In this document: in pieces, positions 43,793 to 52,446 of the stretch
Layout: each line of letters opens with the position of its first letter
How positions within the stretch are numbered: position 1 is the stretch's first letter
Assembly: GCA_938010045.1 (NCBI GenBank)
Contig: CALLFZ010000001.1
Span: 62,001-126,000, forward strand
Direction: 5' to 3'
Length of the DNA stretch: 64,000 bases
From: an uncultured bacterium
GTDB taxonomy: Bacteria > Verrucomicrobiota > Kiritimatiellia > PWTM01
Made by a program: the position numbers and the translations under genes
Notes under the pieces: model-generated
Database searches by the model: none
The model's input: only the letters and a program-made list of their open reading frames with translations
What the model was told of the DNA's origin: nothing

Positions 43793-45072
43793 ATGTGAAT
43801 CGAGTTGCCATCATAGGGTTCGTGGGGTGTACATGGTCGCTCGTCGCGGGCGCGGCGGAGACGGGCGGGGTCGTTCGGCTCGAGGTCCGCAGCGATGCGC
43901 CCATGCTGAGCGAGTCACTTCGGCGCGAGGCGCAGGCGGCGGTGGATCGGGGCCTTCAGTGGCTACTTGGGCATCAGTCGCCGACCGGAAGCTGGTCCAA
44001 CGCCCAGTATCCCGCGCTCACCGCCCTGCCGCTCTGGGCGCTCGCCAAGGCGGGCCGTGCCGACACGCCCGCCGCAAAGCGCGCGGTGGATTTCCTTCTG
44101 TCCTGTGCGCACGACAACGGCGCGATCTACCGCGCGCCCGATCGGCCCGGCGGCGGGGGTGGGCTGCCGAACTACAACACCGCGATCAGCATGGTCGCGT
44201 TGCATTTGAGCGGTGATTCGCGCGCCGTGCCGGTCGTGCTCAAGGCGCGCCGATATCTCGCCCGCACGCAGCATCTGGGGGGTGACGTCTACTACGGCGG
44301 AATGGGCTACGACGCCGACAGCGGCCGCCCCTATGCCGACCTCTCGAACTCGTACATCGCCTATGAGGCCATGCGGCTGACCGAGTCCGCCGAGGACCTG
44401 CGCCGCGACGGCGAGCCCCGCGCCGACCTGAACTGGGAGGCCGCACGCGCCTTCATCCAGCGCACGCAGAACGACGCGCGCTTCAACCCGGCGCCATGGG
44501 CCTCCGACGATCCCAATGACCGCGGCGGGTTCGTCTACCATCCCGAACAGACCCGCGCCGGCATCACGACCAACGCCGCGGGCGTCGTGAAATTCCGCTC
44601 GATGCGCGGCATGACCTACGCGGGTCTGCTGAGCTACATCTACGCCGATGTGGACCGCACCGATCCGCGCGTCGAGGCGACGGTGAACTGGATCGTTCGG
44701 CACTGGTCGCTCGACGCAAACAATCCCCGCGCCGAGGGTCCGGGGAAGGCCGCCACGGAGGACGAGCGCGAAGGCCTCTTCTATATGTACAACGTGATGG
44801 CGAAAGGATTGGCGGCCTATGGCCAGGACGTGTTCCGGCCGCCGGATCGTCCGCCGTTCAATTGGCGGGTGGAGTTGATCCAGCGGCTGCTCTCGCTGCA
44901 GAAGATTGAGCCCACGACCGGCTACGGCTACTGGGTCAATGACGTGGGCCGCTACTGGGAGTCGGATCCTGTGCTGGTGACCTCCTACGCGGTGATCGCG
45001 CTACAGGTCGCGCTCGGCGCCGACCCCGCCACCGGCGCCTGGCGCCCGCTTCCCGCGGAGGGTGCTCGCTGA
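43789..45072 (+). CDS. Secreted alpha-toroid protein (squalene cyclase/prenyltransferase repeat fold)
   Basis: 427 residues with a signal peptide (residues 1-22, IIGFVGCTWSLVAGA). The mature protein has repeated helical-barrel motifs of the terpene cyclase superfamily: AVDRGLQWLLGHQSPTGSWSN, AKRAVDFLLSCAHDNGAIY, MTYAGLLSYIYADVD and the late LLSLQKIEPTTGYGYWVN. The acidic DxDD motif of true squalene-hopene cyclases is not evident, and the protein is exported, so it is probably not a terpene cyclase. Such secreted toroid proteins are common in Verrucomicrobiota and Planctomycetota genomes and are of unknown role. It overlaps the BrkB fusion gene by 4 bases. Confidence 0.75.
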   Translation: MNVNRVAIIGFVGCTWSLVAGAAETGGVVRLEVRSDAPMLSESLRREAQAAVDRGLQWLLGHQSPTGSWSNAQYPALTALPLWALAKAGRADTPAAKRAVDFLLSCAHDNGAIYRAPDRPGGGGGLPNYNTAISMVALHLSGDSRAVPVVLKARRYLARTQHLGGDVYYGGMGYDADSGRPYADLSNSYIAYEAMRLTESAEDLRRDGEPRADLNWEAARAFIQRTQNDARFNPAPWASDDPNDRGGFVYHPEQTRAGITTNAAGVVKFRSMRGMTYAGLLSYIYADVDRTDPRVEATVNWIVRHWSLDANNPRAEGPGKAATEDEREGLFYMYNVMAKGLAAYGQDVFRPPDRPPFNWRVELIQRLLSLQKIEPTTGYGYWVNDVGRYWESDPVLVTSYAVIALQVALGADPATGAWRPLPAEGAR

Positions 45073-45278
45073 GCGAATTCACGGCGACGGTTGCCGCCTG
45101 TGCCGCTTCCGGGACCGTCGAGCGACCGCCTCGCCGCCCGTTTCGCGCCGGCCCGGCCGCCGCCTTCACTCCAGCGGCCGTGTCGCTCGGTGTCGCTCCG
45201 GGACCGTTCGTCGGCCGTGCCTCGATTTCCCTGAGAACCCGGCCTCCTCCCTCGCCCCGCAACGGCCGTCTCCACCGC

Positions 45279-45322
45279 TTGACGGGCCGGTTCAGTTTGT
45301 TCATTCTGTAGTGAACAAACTG
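45279..45322 (+). promoter_or_regulatory. Promoter overlapped by a perfect 11-bp inverted repeat
   Basis: TTGACG (45279-45284) and a CATTCT -10 candidate (45302-45307) lie just before the GbsR/MarR gene. A perfect dyad, CAGTTTGTTCA (45293-45303), 8 bases, TGAACAAACTG (45312-45322), covers the -10 box and touches the GTG start. This is the expected geometry for autorepression by the gene it precedes. Its A/T-rich core stands out from the surrounding GC-rich DNA. Confidence 0.75.
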
Positions 45323-45843
45323 TGATCCGCATCATGCCGGAGAACGGCCAGTCCGTCGCGGTTGCCCCGGCCCGACTCGAGCAGATCGAGCGGGCGGTGG
45401 TGGACCTCTTCGTGCGGCTCGCCGAAGTCGCAGGTCTGCCGCGCTCGGTCGGTGAAATCTACGGATGCCTGTTCATCTGCGCCGATCCCGTGCCGATGGA
45501 CGCCTTGATGGAGCGGCTGCATTTGAGCAAGGGAGCGGTGAGCCAGGGGCTCCGGCTCTTGCGCTCGTTCGGCGCGGTGCGGACCGTGTACGTGCCGGGC
45601 GACCGGCGAGACCATTTTACGGCCGAACGCGAGCTGCGGAAGCTCGTGTCGGGATACTTGCAGGAGAAGGTGGTCCCCCACCTTCGAAGCGGGGACGAAC
45701 GGTTGAAAGTGATCCGCGCCCTCGTCGCCGAGACGAACGGCGGTGCGCGGAAGGTGTTGCAGGAACGGGTGGCTCAGCTCAGCCGGTGGCACCGCCGAGC
45801 GGAGCAGATCATCCCGCTCCTGCTGCGCGTGTTGCAACAGTGA
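45322..45843 (+). CDS. GbsR/MarR-family transcriptional regulator
   Basis: 173 residues from GTG 45322 (ATG 45334 is an alternative). A winged-helix domain in the first 100 residues includes RSVGEIYGCLFICADPVPMDAL, the recognition-helix region LSKGAVSQGLRLLRSFGAV and the wing YVPGDRRDHFTAE. A C-terminal helix pair (about 110-170) would form the dimer. It resembles the GbsR branch, whose members sense small molecules or osmotic state. The perfect dyad at its own start suggests autorepression; downstream glycan genes could be further targets. Confidence 0.88.
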   Translation: MIRIMPENGQSVAVAPARLEQIERAVVDLFVRLAEVAGLPRSVGEIYGCLFICADPVPMDALMERLHLSKGAVSQGLRLLRSFGAVRTVYVPGDRRDHFTAERELRKLVSGYLQEKVVPHLRSGDERLKVIRALVAETNGGARKVLQERVAQLSRWHRRAEQIIPLLLRVLQQ

Positions 45844-46013
45844 CATACCACAGCCGCCACCGGTGCGGCGGGGCCGTTGGCGAGAACCGCTCCAACGACC
45901 ACGGGCGGCAGCCTGCCTCACTTCGGCCACCCCATCACCGACAGGCGGTCCCCCGGCGGCCCCGCCGAGACGCCACCCTCCGTCGGCAACGTTGATCGGG
46001 ACAATCCAACGCG

Positions 46014-47135
46014 ATGAAGATTCCGCTGCTGGATTTGAAGGCGCAGTATGCTGCGATCCGCGGCGACATAGAGGCCGCGATGCGCGAAGTGGTCGAATCG
46101 CAGGTCTTCATCAACGGCCCGCAGGTCGGCGCGCTGGAGACGGCGGTCGCCGCCTACTGCGGCGTGCCCCATGCGGTCGGTGTTTCCTCGGGCACCGACG
46201 CGCTGCTGGTCTCGATGATGGCCACGGGGATCGGCCCGGGCGACGAGGTGATCACGTCGCCATACACGTTCTTCGCGACCGCCGGATCGATCGCGCGGCT
46301 CGGAGCGCGGCCGGTGTTTGTGGACATTGATCCGGTGACATTCAATCTGCGCTCCGACCGCGTCGCGGACGCGGTGACACCCCGCACGCGCGCGATCGTG
46401 CCGGTCCACCTCTTCGGTCAACTGGCCGACATGGGTCCGATCCTGGATGTGGCGGCCCGGAAAAATTTGGTCGTCATCGAGGACGCCTGCCAGGCGATCG
46501 GCGCTGAGCATGCGGGGCGGCGCGCGGGTGCCATCGGCGATTACGGATGCTTCTCATTCTTTCCTTCGAAGAATCTCGGCGGCTTCGGCGATGGCGGCAT
46601 GGTGACGGCGCGAGATCCGTCCAAGGCGGAACGGGTGAGGCTGCTGCGCACGCACGGGATGCACCCGAAGTACGTGCACCGGCTGGTCGGCGGCAACTTC
46701 CGGCTCGACACTCTGCAGGCGGCGGTGCTGCTGGTGAAGATGCGCTATCTTGATCGGTGGACCGAGGCGCGGCGACGCAACGCAGCGCGATACGATGAGT
46801 TGTTCGAGGAGTCCGGGCTCGTGGCACGGGGGCTCGTCCGCACGCCACGGGCCGTCACCGAGCGGCATGTATTCAACCAATACGTGATTCGATGCGAACG
46901 ACGGGATCCGCTCGTGGAGCACCTCCGCGCGTCCGGCATTGGATGCGAGATCTACTATCCCATTCCACTTCATTTGCAGGAATGTTTCCGGGACTTGGGC
47001 TATGCGCCGGGCGATTTTCCTGAAGCGGAGCGAGCGGCGCACGAAACGCTGGCGTTACCTGTGTATCCGGAACTGAGCGAGGACCAAGCGCGCGCGGTCG
47101 TCACCGCAATCTCGAACTACTATGAAACGACCTAA
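46014..47135 (+). CDS. DegT/DnrJ/EryC1/StrS-family sugar aminotransferase
   Basis: 373 residues. PLP-dependent enzyme transferring an amino group to a keto nucleotide sugar. Seen: [60 protein letters not shown] and the cofactor lysine in [14 protein letters not shown] (Lys186). The sequence resembles WbpE-type enzymes that aminate UDP-3-keto-GlcNAcA. The start ATG follows a GATCGGGACAA stretch without a strong ribosome site. It stands 170 bases after the regulator gene, still in high-GC DNA, and may belong to the glycan island that begins downstream. Confidence 0.93.
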   Translation: MKIPLLDLKAQYAAIRGDIEAAMREVVESQVFINGPQVGALETAVAAYCGVPHAVGVSSGTDALLVSMMATGIGPGDEVITSPYTFFATAGSIARLGARPVFVDIDPVTFNLRSDRVADAVTPRTRAIVPVHLFGQLADMGPILDVAARKNLVVIEDACQAIGAEHAGRRAGAIGDYGCFSFFPSKNLGGFGDGGMVTARDPSKAERVRLLRTHGMHPKYVHRLVGGNFRLDTLQAAVLLVKMRYLDRWTEARRRNAARYDELFEESGLVARGLVRTPRAVTERHVFNQYVIRCERRDPLVEHLRASGIGCEIYYPIPLHLQECFRDLGYAPGDFPEAERAAHETLALPVYPELSEDQARAVVTAISNYYETT

Positions 47136-47435
47136 AACGAGCTCGGGACCATGAACCGATGGAGATGCCCAAGGGCCCCGTGGGGAGGGATCCCGGCATC
47201 GAGTCGCCCAGTCCCGAGAGCGCGGCGTCTCCAGATTCGTATTGATCGCCGCGGACCCGGCGAATGCGACTGCGAGTAAACAGAAACCGGGGGAATCGTC
47301 TAAAGCGTTCCCCTCGCTTGTGAGTTCAGCATCATTGGCTCAGATTGTGACATAATGGCTTGGTTCACCTCGTCGCATCCGATGCCCGGAGATGTTGGTT
47401 CGCACACGAGCGGTACGTGGGGAGGGAGAATCTGC
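47136..47435. other. 300-base intergenic stretch at the start of the glycan island
   Basis: No gene, RNA or repeat recognised. The last part is clearly lower in GC than the DNA to the left and marks the start of the compositional change. A purine-rich GGAGGGAG ribosome site at its end serves the gene at 47436. No convincing -35/-10 pair was found. Confidence 0.5.
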
Positions 47436-48482
47436 ATGGCAAACCGCGTAAGCCGCCTCCGATGGCTCAGCGGGGGACTACAGCTTGGCGTTGTCCTCAC
47501 GTTTGTGGTCAGCGCCCTGTCCTCAGACAAGGAAGGTGGCGATCATGCTCTGACGTCCGCCGCCGAGAGCGAACTGAAGATTCTACAGATGGAGTATCAG
47601 CAACGACTACTCAAAGCCCGAGCGCCGGCCGACGAATGGTATCGGCGCCAACTTCGGGCATTGCTCATCCGTTACCAAAAAGCCGGAGATACAGAGCTGG
47701 TGGGCATACTCACATCGGAGCTGGCCGATCCGGACCCCAACCGTCCGCTGCCGGGCGCGCGCGCCTGGCCCGCCGATCTCATGGGTCTGCGAAAAACCTA
47801 TGTTACGCAAGCACGGAACTATACTGCACCTGTCGAAGACTGGTATCGCAACGAACTTCGAAATCTCGAGAGGGCGCGGGTTCGAGCAGGAGACCTCGAA
47901 GGCGCCCAGCTCGTTCGCGCGAGGATCGAGGCCGTTACGGTGGAGCCAACAACTCCCCTAACGTCGAGGCAGCTTTCGCTCACGAACCAGTGGACGGTTC
48001 TGTGTGGTGGAACAATCCAGGGAAGTGGTGGCCGGATTACGTTAACCGGGCCGGGCTCAGGATATGGCGCTCTACAGCTGGCCATTGCCCTGTCGCCATG
48101 GGAGATATCGAGGAACGTCAAGGTATCGGGTAAAATCAGGATTCGCGGGCAGGCCGGAGGGTTCGCTCTAGGGCGAAATGAAAAAGATTGTGTCACCGTG
48201 TATTGGAGCCGTGGGACGAGTTGGGGCGTCCAGCACGTCGGGGAGGAGCGTCGCATTCTTTCGCGACCGGCTTTGGCCTGGAAGCCGGAATCTTGGCAGA
48301 CCTTCGAAATCTTCCGCGAACGAGATGATCTGATCGTCAAGATCGATTCAACGGTGGACCGTATTGAGCTTCCGAAAGGAATAGGCCGATATTGTTTTGG
48401 CGTTACAACGGCGTATCAGCCGTCGGCTGTGGATGTCGATGACATAAAAATTGAGGAACTCATGGGGGACAAGAAACGATGA
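47436..48482 (+). CDS. Secreted protein with two WYR/AGD helical repeats and a lectin-like C-terminal domain
   Basis: 348 residues. ATG 47436 lies 8 bases after a strong GGAGGGAG site and starts a signal peptide (MANRVSRLRWLSGG, then LQLGVVLTFVVSALS). Two related helical repeats follow, about residues 48-96 and 116-164. Each runs Tyr ... AP..(E/D)WYR..LR ... AGD.E; the first has APADEWYRRQLRAL and the second APVEDWYRNELRNL. The C-terminal domain (175-345; SGKIRIRGQAGGFALGRNEKD, WQTFEIFRERDDLIVKID) looks like a DUF1080/LamG-type jelly roll. Proteins with such GDLE-type repeats are frequent in PVC bacteria. Function is unknown; it overlaps pseB by 4 bases. Confidence 0.65.
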   Translation: MANRVSRLRWLSGGLQLGVVLTFVVSALSSDKEGGDHALTSAAESELKILQMEYQQRLLKARAPADEWYRRQLRALLIRYQKAGDTELVGILTSELADPDPNRPLPGARAWPADLMGLRKTYVTQARNYTAPVEDWYRNELRNLERARVRAGDLEGAQLVRARIEAVTVEPTTPLTSRQLSLTNQWTVLCGGTIQGSGGRITLTGPGSGYGALQLAIALSPWEISRNVKVSGKIRIRGQAGGFALGRNEKDCVTVYWSRGTSWGVQHVGEERRILSRPALAWKPESWQTFEIFRERDDLIVKIDSTVDRIELPKGIGRYCFGVTTAYQPSAVDVDDIKIEELMGDKKR

Positions 48483-49543
48483 TCCATCTTGGCGATCTAA
48501 GTTACCTGAGCGGTGCACGGGTTCTGATAACCGGCGGCACGGGATCATTAGGTAAAAAACTGACGGCCCTCTTGCTCGCGAAGAGCGAAGCGCGAACCAT
48601 CGTGATCTACAGTCGTGACGAGTTCAAACAGTTCACGATACAGCAATCGTACAGTGAATCTGAACGTCGTCGGTTGCGGTTCTTCCTGGGCGACGTGCGC
48701 GACGGGGATCGCCTGAGACGAGCCATGGAATCCGTGGATTACGTCATTCATGCCGCCGCGTTGAAGCAAGTTCCTGCCGCCGAGTACAACCCGTTTGAGT
48801 TTGTGAAGACCAACATCCACGGCGCCGAGAATGTGATCAATGCGGCACTCGACACCGGCGTCCAGCGCGTGATCGCCCTTAGTACCGACAAAGCGGCCAA
48901 CCCGATCAATTTATACGGCGCCACGAAACTGTGTTCCGACAAGCTGTTCGTCGCGGGCAATAGTTATAGCGGGGTGAAAGCCACACGATTTGCGGTCGTC
49001 CGCTACGGCAATGTGGTCGGCAGTCGCGGCAGCGTTGTGCCGTTCTTCTTACAAATCCGAACCACCGGGGAACTGCCAATCACCGACCCGAGGATGACCC
49101 GATTCTGGATCACGCTGGACCAGGGCGCAGCCCTGGTGCTCAATGCGTTGCGGGACATGCATGGCGGCGAAATTTTTGTGCCGCGGATTCCGAGCATGAG
49201 AATCATGGATCTCGCCCGCGTGATCGCACCGCAATGTCGGACCCGTGTGATCGGAATTCGACCGGGTGAAAAACTTCATGAAATCATGATTCCCGTGGAT
49301 GACGGCCGCTCGACGGTGAGGTTTTCTTCACATTATGTCATTCTGCCGCAGGGGCGCAGTGGCGTTGATTTCGCAACACCAGAGATGTACCTCGCCCGCG
49401 GCGGCGAGCCTTGCCCGGAAGGGTTTCAATACAGTAGCGATCGCAACGACCTTTGGCTCAGCGAGGAGGAACTCGCCCGCATGATCGCGGATCTTGATTT
49501 GCCTGAAGCGAAAGAATGGGCGGCCGAGCGCGGGCTCGCCTGA
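48479..49543 (+). CDS. pseB: UDP-N-acetylglucosamine 4,6-dehydratase (inverting), PseB-like
   Basis: First enzyme of pseudaminic acid synthesis, converting UDP-GlcNAc to UDP-2-acetamido-2,6-dideoxy-beta-L-arabino-hexos-4-ulose. 354 residues. Seen: VLITGGTGSLGKKLTALLL, YSRDEFKQFTIQQ (the RDE.KQ motif of PseB/FlaA1), HAAALKQVPAAEYNPFE, STDKAANPINLYGATKL with Lys and Tyr, and RYGNVVGSRGSVVPFF. A non-inverting, legionaminic-type dehydratase would be longer and membrane-bound, so PseB is favoured. It lies directly upstream of the aminotransferase. Confidence 0.93.
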   Translation: MIHLGDLSYLSGARVLITGGTGSLGKKLTALLLAKSEARTIVIYSRDEFKQFTIQQSYSESERRRLRFFLGDVRDGDRLRRAMESVDYVIHAAALKQVPAAEYNPFEFVKTNIHGAENVINAALDTGVQRVIALSTDKAANPINLYGATKLCSDKLFVAGNSYSGVKATRFAVVRYGNVVGSRGSVVPFFLQIRTTGELPITDPRMTRFWITLDQGAALVLNALRDMHGGEIFVPRIPSMRIMDLARVIAPQCRTRVIGIRPGEKLHEIMIPVDDGRSTVRFSSHYVILPQGRSGVDFATPEMYLARGGEPCPEGFQYSSDRNDLWLSEEELARMIADLDLPEAKEWAAERGLA

Positions 49544-49556
49544 GATGGGAAACTGC

Positions 49557-50765
49557 ATGAACACAAACGCGCGCAACTCCTTGCCGTTCCTTCCGTACGG
49601 CCGGCAAATGATTTCGGATGAGGATATCGCGGCGGTTGTTGAAGTTCTGAAATCGGATTGGCTGACTACAGGTCCCAAGGTCTCTGAGTTTGAAGAGGCG
49701 CTGGCGAAATTCTGCACAGTGGACCATGCGGTGGTGCTGTCGAGTGGAACGGCAGCTTTACATGCGATCACTCACGCTTTGGGGTTGGGGCCTGGCGATG
49801 AAGTGATCGTGCCCGCCATGACGTTTGTGGCGACCGCGAATTGCGTTGTTTTTCAAGGAGCCCGACCCGTCTTTGCGGATGTAGATCGGGATACGCTGGT
49901 TTTGGATCCAGGGGATGTCGAGCGAAAAATCACCAAGCGCACCAAAGCTGTAATTGCGGTTGATTACGCAGGCCATCCCTGCGACTACGACGCGCTTCGC
50001 GAACTCTGCGAGTCGAAGGGCATCCGATTGGTCGCCGACGCGTGCCATTCGATCGGAGGGAGTTATAAAGGGCGCCCGGTGGGATCTCTGGCGGATATCA
50101 GCGCATTCAGCTTTCACCCCGTCAAAAACATGACCACCGGAGAGGGGGGGGCGATTACGACCAACGACGCGGAACTGGCGGCAGCGGTCCGCCGGTTCCG
50201 ATGCCACGGAGTCACGGCAGACTTTCGTGAGCGCATGCGTAGTGGATCATGGTACTACGACATGGTGGAGCTTGGTTATAATTACCGTCTGACCGACATC
50301 CAATGTGCGCTCGGCCTCTCCCAGCTACGACGTCTTCCTCAATGGATTCAGCGACGCAATGAACTGGCCAATACCTATGACCACCTGTTGAGCGAATATG
50401 GCTTGACAGAGCGAGTGCGGCCTCTTGGGAAAGCCGCATATGAGATGGTTCACGGACGTCATTTGTATGTCGTCCGTGTGCCGGCGGCCGATCGAGCTTC
50501 CGTGTTCGCCGATCTGCGTGCAGAGGGTATCGGTGTCAACGTGCATTACCTTCCGGTTCACATGCACTCGTTCTATCGGCAGGAATTTGGGACGGGGCCC
50601 GGCTTGTGCCCCGTCGCCGAAGCCGCCTATGAGCAATTGATCACATGCCCACTCTTCCCGGCGATGACGGATGATGATGTCGCCCGGGTCGTGCGCGGCT
50701 TCAGTCGTGCCGTTCGCCTGGCTTCGTCGTCGGGGGGCGTGATCGAACCGGGGCGCATCGCGTGA
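49557..50765 (+). CDS. pseC: UDP-4-amino-sugar aminotransferase, PseC-like
   Basis: PLP enzyme that aminates C-4 of the PseB product. 402 residues from ATG 49557 (ATG 49545 also possible). Seen: LPYGRQMISDEDIAAVVEVL, LSSGTAALHAITHALGLGPG, VVDACH-type VADACHSIGGSYKG, and the cofactor lysine in FSFHPVKNMTTGEGG (Lys190). YNYRLTDIQCALGLSQL and the N/VHY motif VNVHYLPVHMHSFY are usual in PseC. It follows pseB after 13 bases. Confidence 0.93.
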   Translation: MNTNARNSLPFLPYGRQMISDEDIAAVVEVLKSDWLTTGPKVSEFEEALAKFCTVDHAVVLSSGTAALHAITHALGLGPGDEVIVPAMTFVATANCVVFQGARPVFADVDRDTLVLDPGDVERKITKRTKAVIAVDYAGHPCDYDALRELCESKGIRLVADACHSIGGSYKGRPVGSLADISAFSFHPVKNMTTGEGGAITTNDAELAAAVRRFRCHGVTADFRERMRSGSWYYDMVELGYNYRLTDIQCALGLSQLRRLPQWIQRRNELANTYDHLLSEYGLTERVRPLGKAAYEMVHGRHLYVVRVPAADRASVFADLRAEGIGVNVHYLPVHMHSFYRQEFGTGPGLCPVAEAAYEQLITCPLFPAMTDDDVARVVRGFSRAVRLASSSGGVIEPGRIA

Positions 50766-50784
50766 CCCCCAACGGGTGGCGCCC

Positions 50785-52446
50785 ATGACACCCCGAATTC
50801 GCATCGTCGTTCAGTGCCGCGTTTCCTCGTCCCGATTGCCGGCCAAGGCGCTGTTACCTCTGGCGGGATTCCCGAGCGCCCTGTTGTGCATTCGTCGCGC
50901 CGCGAATACCGGCCTTGACGTCCGAGCCGCGATTTCGACGCACCCGACGGACGATGTGCTGGCAAAGTTGTTGACCCAAGAACGTGTGCCGCTGATTCGA
51001 GGCCCTCTCGACGATGTGCGGGCGCGGTTTTTGATGGCGATCTCAGATTTGGCCGATATGGACCGCGTCGTTCGCCTCACCGCCGATAACGTGTTTCCGG
51101 ACGGATCCTTTGTCGAAGAGCTCGTGGCAGATGCGGTCGCTCGCTCACTCGATTATTCCAGCACGAGCTCCCCATTCGATGGGTTGCCGTATGGTTTGAG
51201 CGCGGAGACCTTCACCGCCGGCGCCTTGCGCCGCGCCGCCGCCCAAGGGGGCGATTCGTTCGACCGCGAGCATGTCACCCCCGCCCTGCGCCGACCATCT
51301 CCCCCAGCACCGTTTCGACCTTCAGGTTTGACCTCGAATTACGGACATCTTCGCTGCACGCTGGATTCCTTCGAAGATTACGACCGGCTTCTTCGTGTGT
51401 TTGAATCGGTTCGCGACCCGATAAGGATCAGTTGGCGTGAATTATGCGATCGTCTCGCGGCGCTCGACGATGCGCCTCGTTTTCGCATCCCGTTTCGCCA
51501 CTGCGGCGGCCGCGTCTGCGGCGTCATGGCCCTGGGAACTGCCCAATTGGGATTGGACCAGTACGGCGCGGCCAATACGACCGGTCGTCCTGCCCGCGCC
51601 ACGGCCGTGGCAATGGTGCGGGACGCCGTGCGGCATGGCGTCACGGAGATTGACTGCGCCCGCGCGTACGGTACGGCGGAGTCGGTGGTCGGTGAGGCGA
51701 TCAATCACCTTCCGCGCGACAGTGTGCGAGTCATCACAAAACTCGATCCCTTATCGGACCTCCCGTTGGACGCGCCGCCGGCGATGGTCGGAGCAGCGGT
51801 CGAAGCCAGTGTGTTCCGATCCTGCCGAGAACTGCGCACCCAACGATTGGACGTTCTCTTGCTCCATCGCTGGACCCACCGGACCTCGCACGGCGGGGAG
51901 GTATGGGCCGCGCTGAAGCGGCTGCAGGCGGAGGGCTGCATCGATACTCTCGGGGCCTCGGTGTACACGCCGGCGGAAGCGATGGAAGCCCTGGACGATC
52001 CCGATGTGCGGCATATTCAGCTCCCGTTCAACTTGCTCGACCGCCGATGGCACGCCGCCGGCGTTCCGGAACGCGCTCAGAGCAGACCCGAGGTCACCGT
52101 GCATGCGCGGAGTATTTTGCTGCAAGGTCTTCTCGTCGGTCCGCCGGAAGCTTGGCCGAAACTGGCCGGCGTGGATGCACTCGAGTGGATTCACCGGTTG
52201 GAATGCGCGGCGTCGGAAGTCGGACGCGCGAGCCGGGCGGATTTATGCTTCGCCTACGTGGCCGCCCAACCGTGGATCAATGCGGCGGTGGTCGGCGCTG
52301 AAACACCGGACCAGCTCTCAGAGAATCTGGAACGGTGCCGTAAACCGCCGCTGACGGAGGCAGAGTGCCGTCAGGTGGAAGCGCTGCTGGACGGCGCGCC
52401 AGAGCGGTTGTTGAACCCCACGCTGTGGAAAGCCGGTAGCGCATGA
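50785..52446 (+). CDS. Fusion: SpsF/PseF-like cytidylyltransferase plus aldo/keto reductase
   Basis: 553 residues. Residues 1-235 are a CMP-sugar synthetase-type domain: VVQCRVSSSRLPAKALLPLAG (the RxxSxRLPxK nucleotide motif), IRGPLDDVRARFL, RLTADNVFPD and NYGHLRCTLDSFEDY. Residues 245-550 are an aldo/keto reductase barrel: ALGTAQLGLDQYG, ITEIDCARAYG-like VTEIDCARAYGTAE with the catalytic Asp and Tyr, VITKLDP (Lys), DVLLLHRW (His) and GASVYTPAE. Such fusions are known as PseF variants in nonulosonate clusters. The first domain should activate the sugar with CMP; the reductase's substrate is unclear. It overlaps the next SDR gene. Confidence 0.88.
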   Translation: MTPRIRIVVQCRVSSSRLPAKALLPLAGFPSALLCIRRAANTGLDVRAAISTHPTDDVLAKLLTQERVPLIRGPLDDVRARFLMAISDLADMDRVVRLTADNVFPDGSFVEELVADAVARSLDYSSTSSPFDGLPYGLSAETFTAGALRRAAAQGGDSFDREHVTPALRRPSPPAPFRPSGLTSNYGHLRCTLDSFEDYDRLLRVFESVRDPIRISWRELCDRLAALDDAPRFRIPFRHCGGRVCGVMALGTAQLGLDQYGAANTTGRPARATAVAMVRDAVRHGVTEIDCARAYGTAESVVGEAINHLPRDSVRVITKLDPLSDLPLDAPPAMVGAAVEASVFRSCRELRTQRLDVLLLHRWTHRTSHGGEVWAALKRLQAEGCIDTLGASVYTPAEAMEALDDPDVRHIQLPFNLLDRRWHAAGVPERAQSRPEVTVHARSILLQGLLVGPPEAWPKLAGVDALEWIHRLECAASEVGRASRADLCFAYVAAQPWINAAVVGAETPDQLSENLERCRKPPLTEAECRQVEALLDGAPERLLNPTLWKAGSA

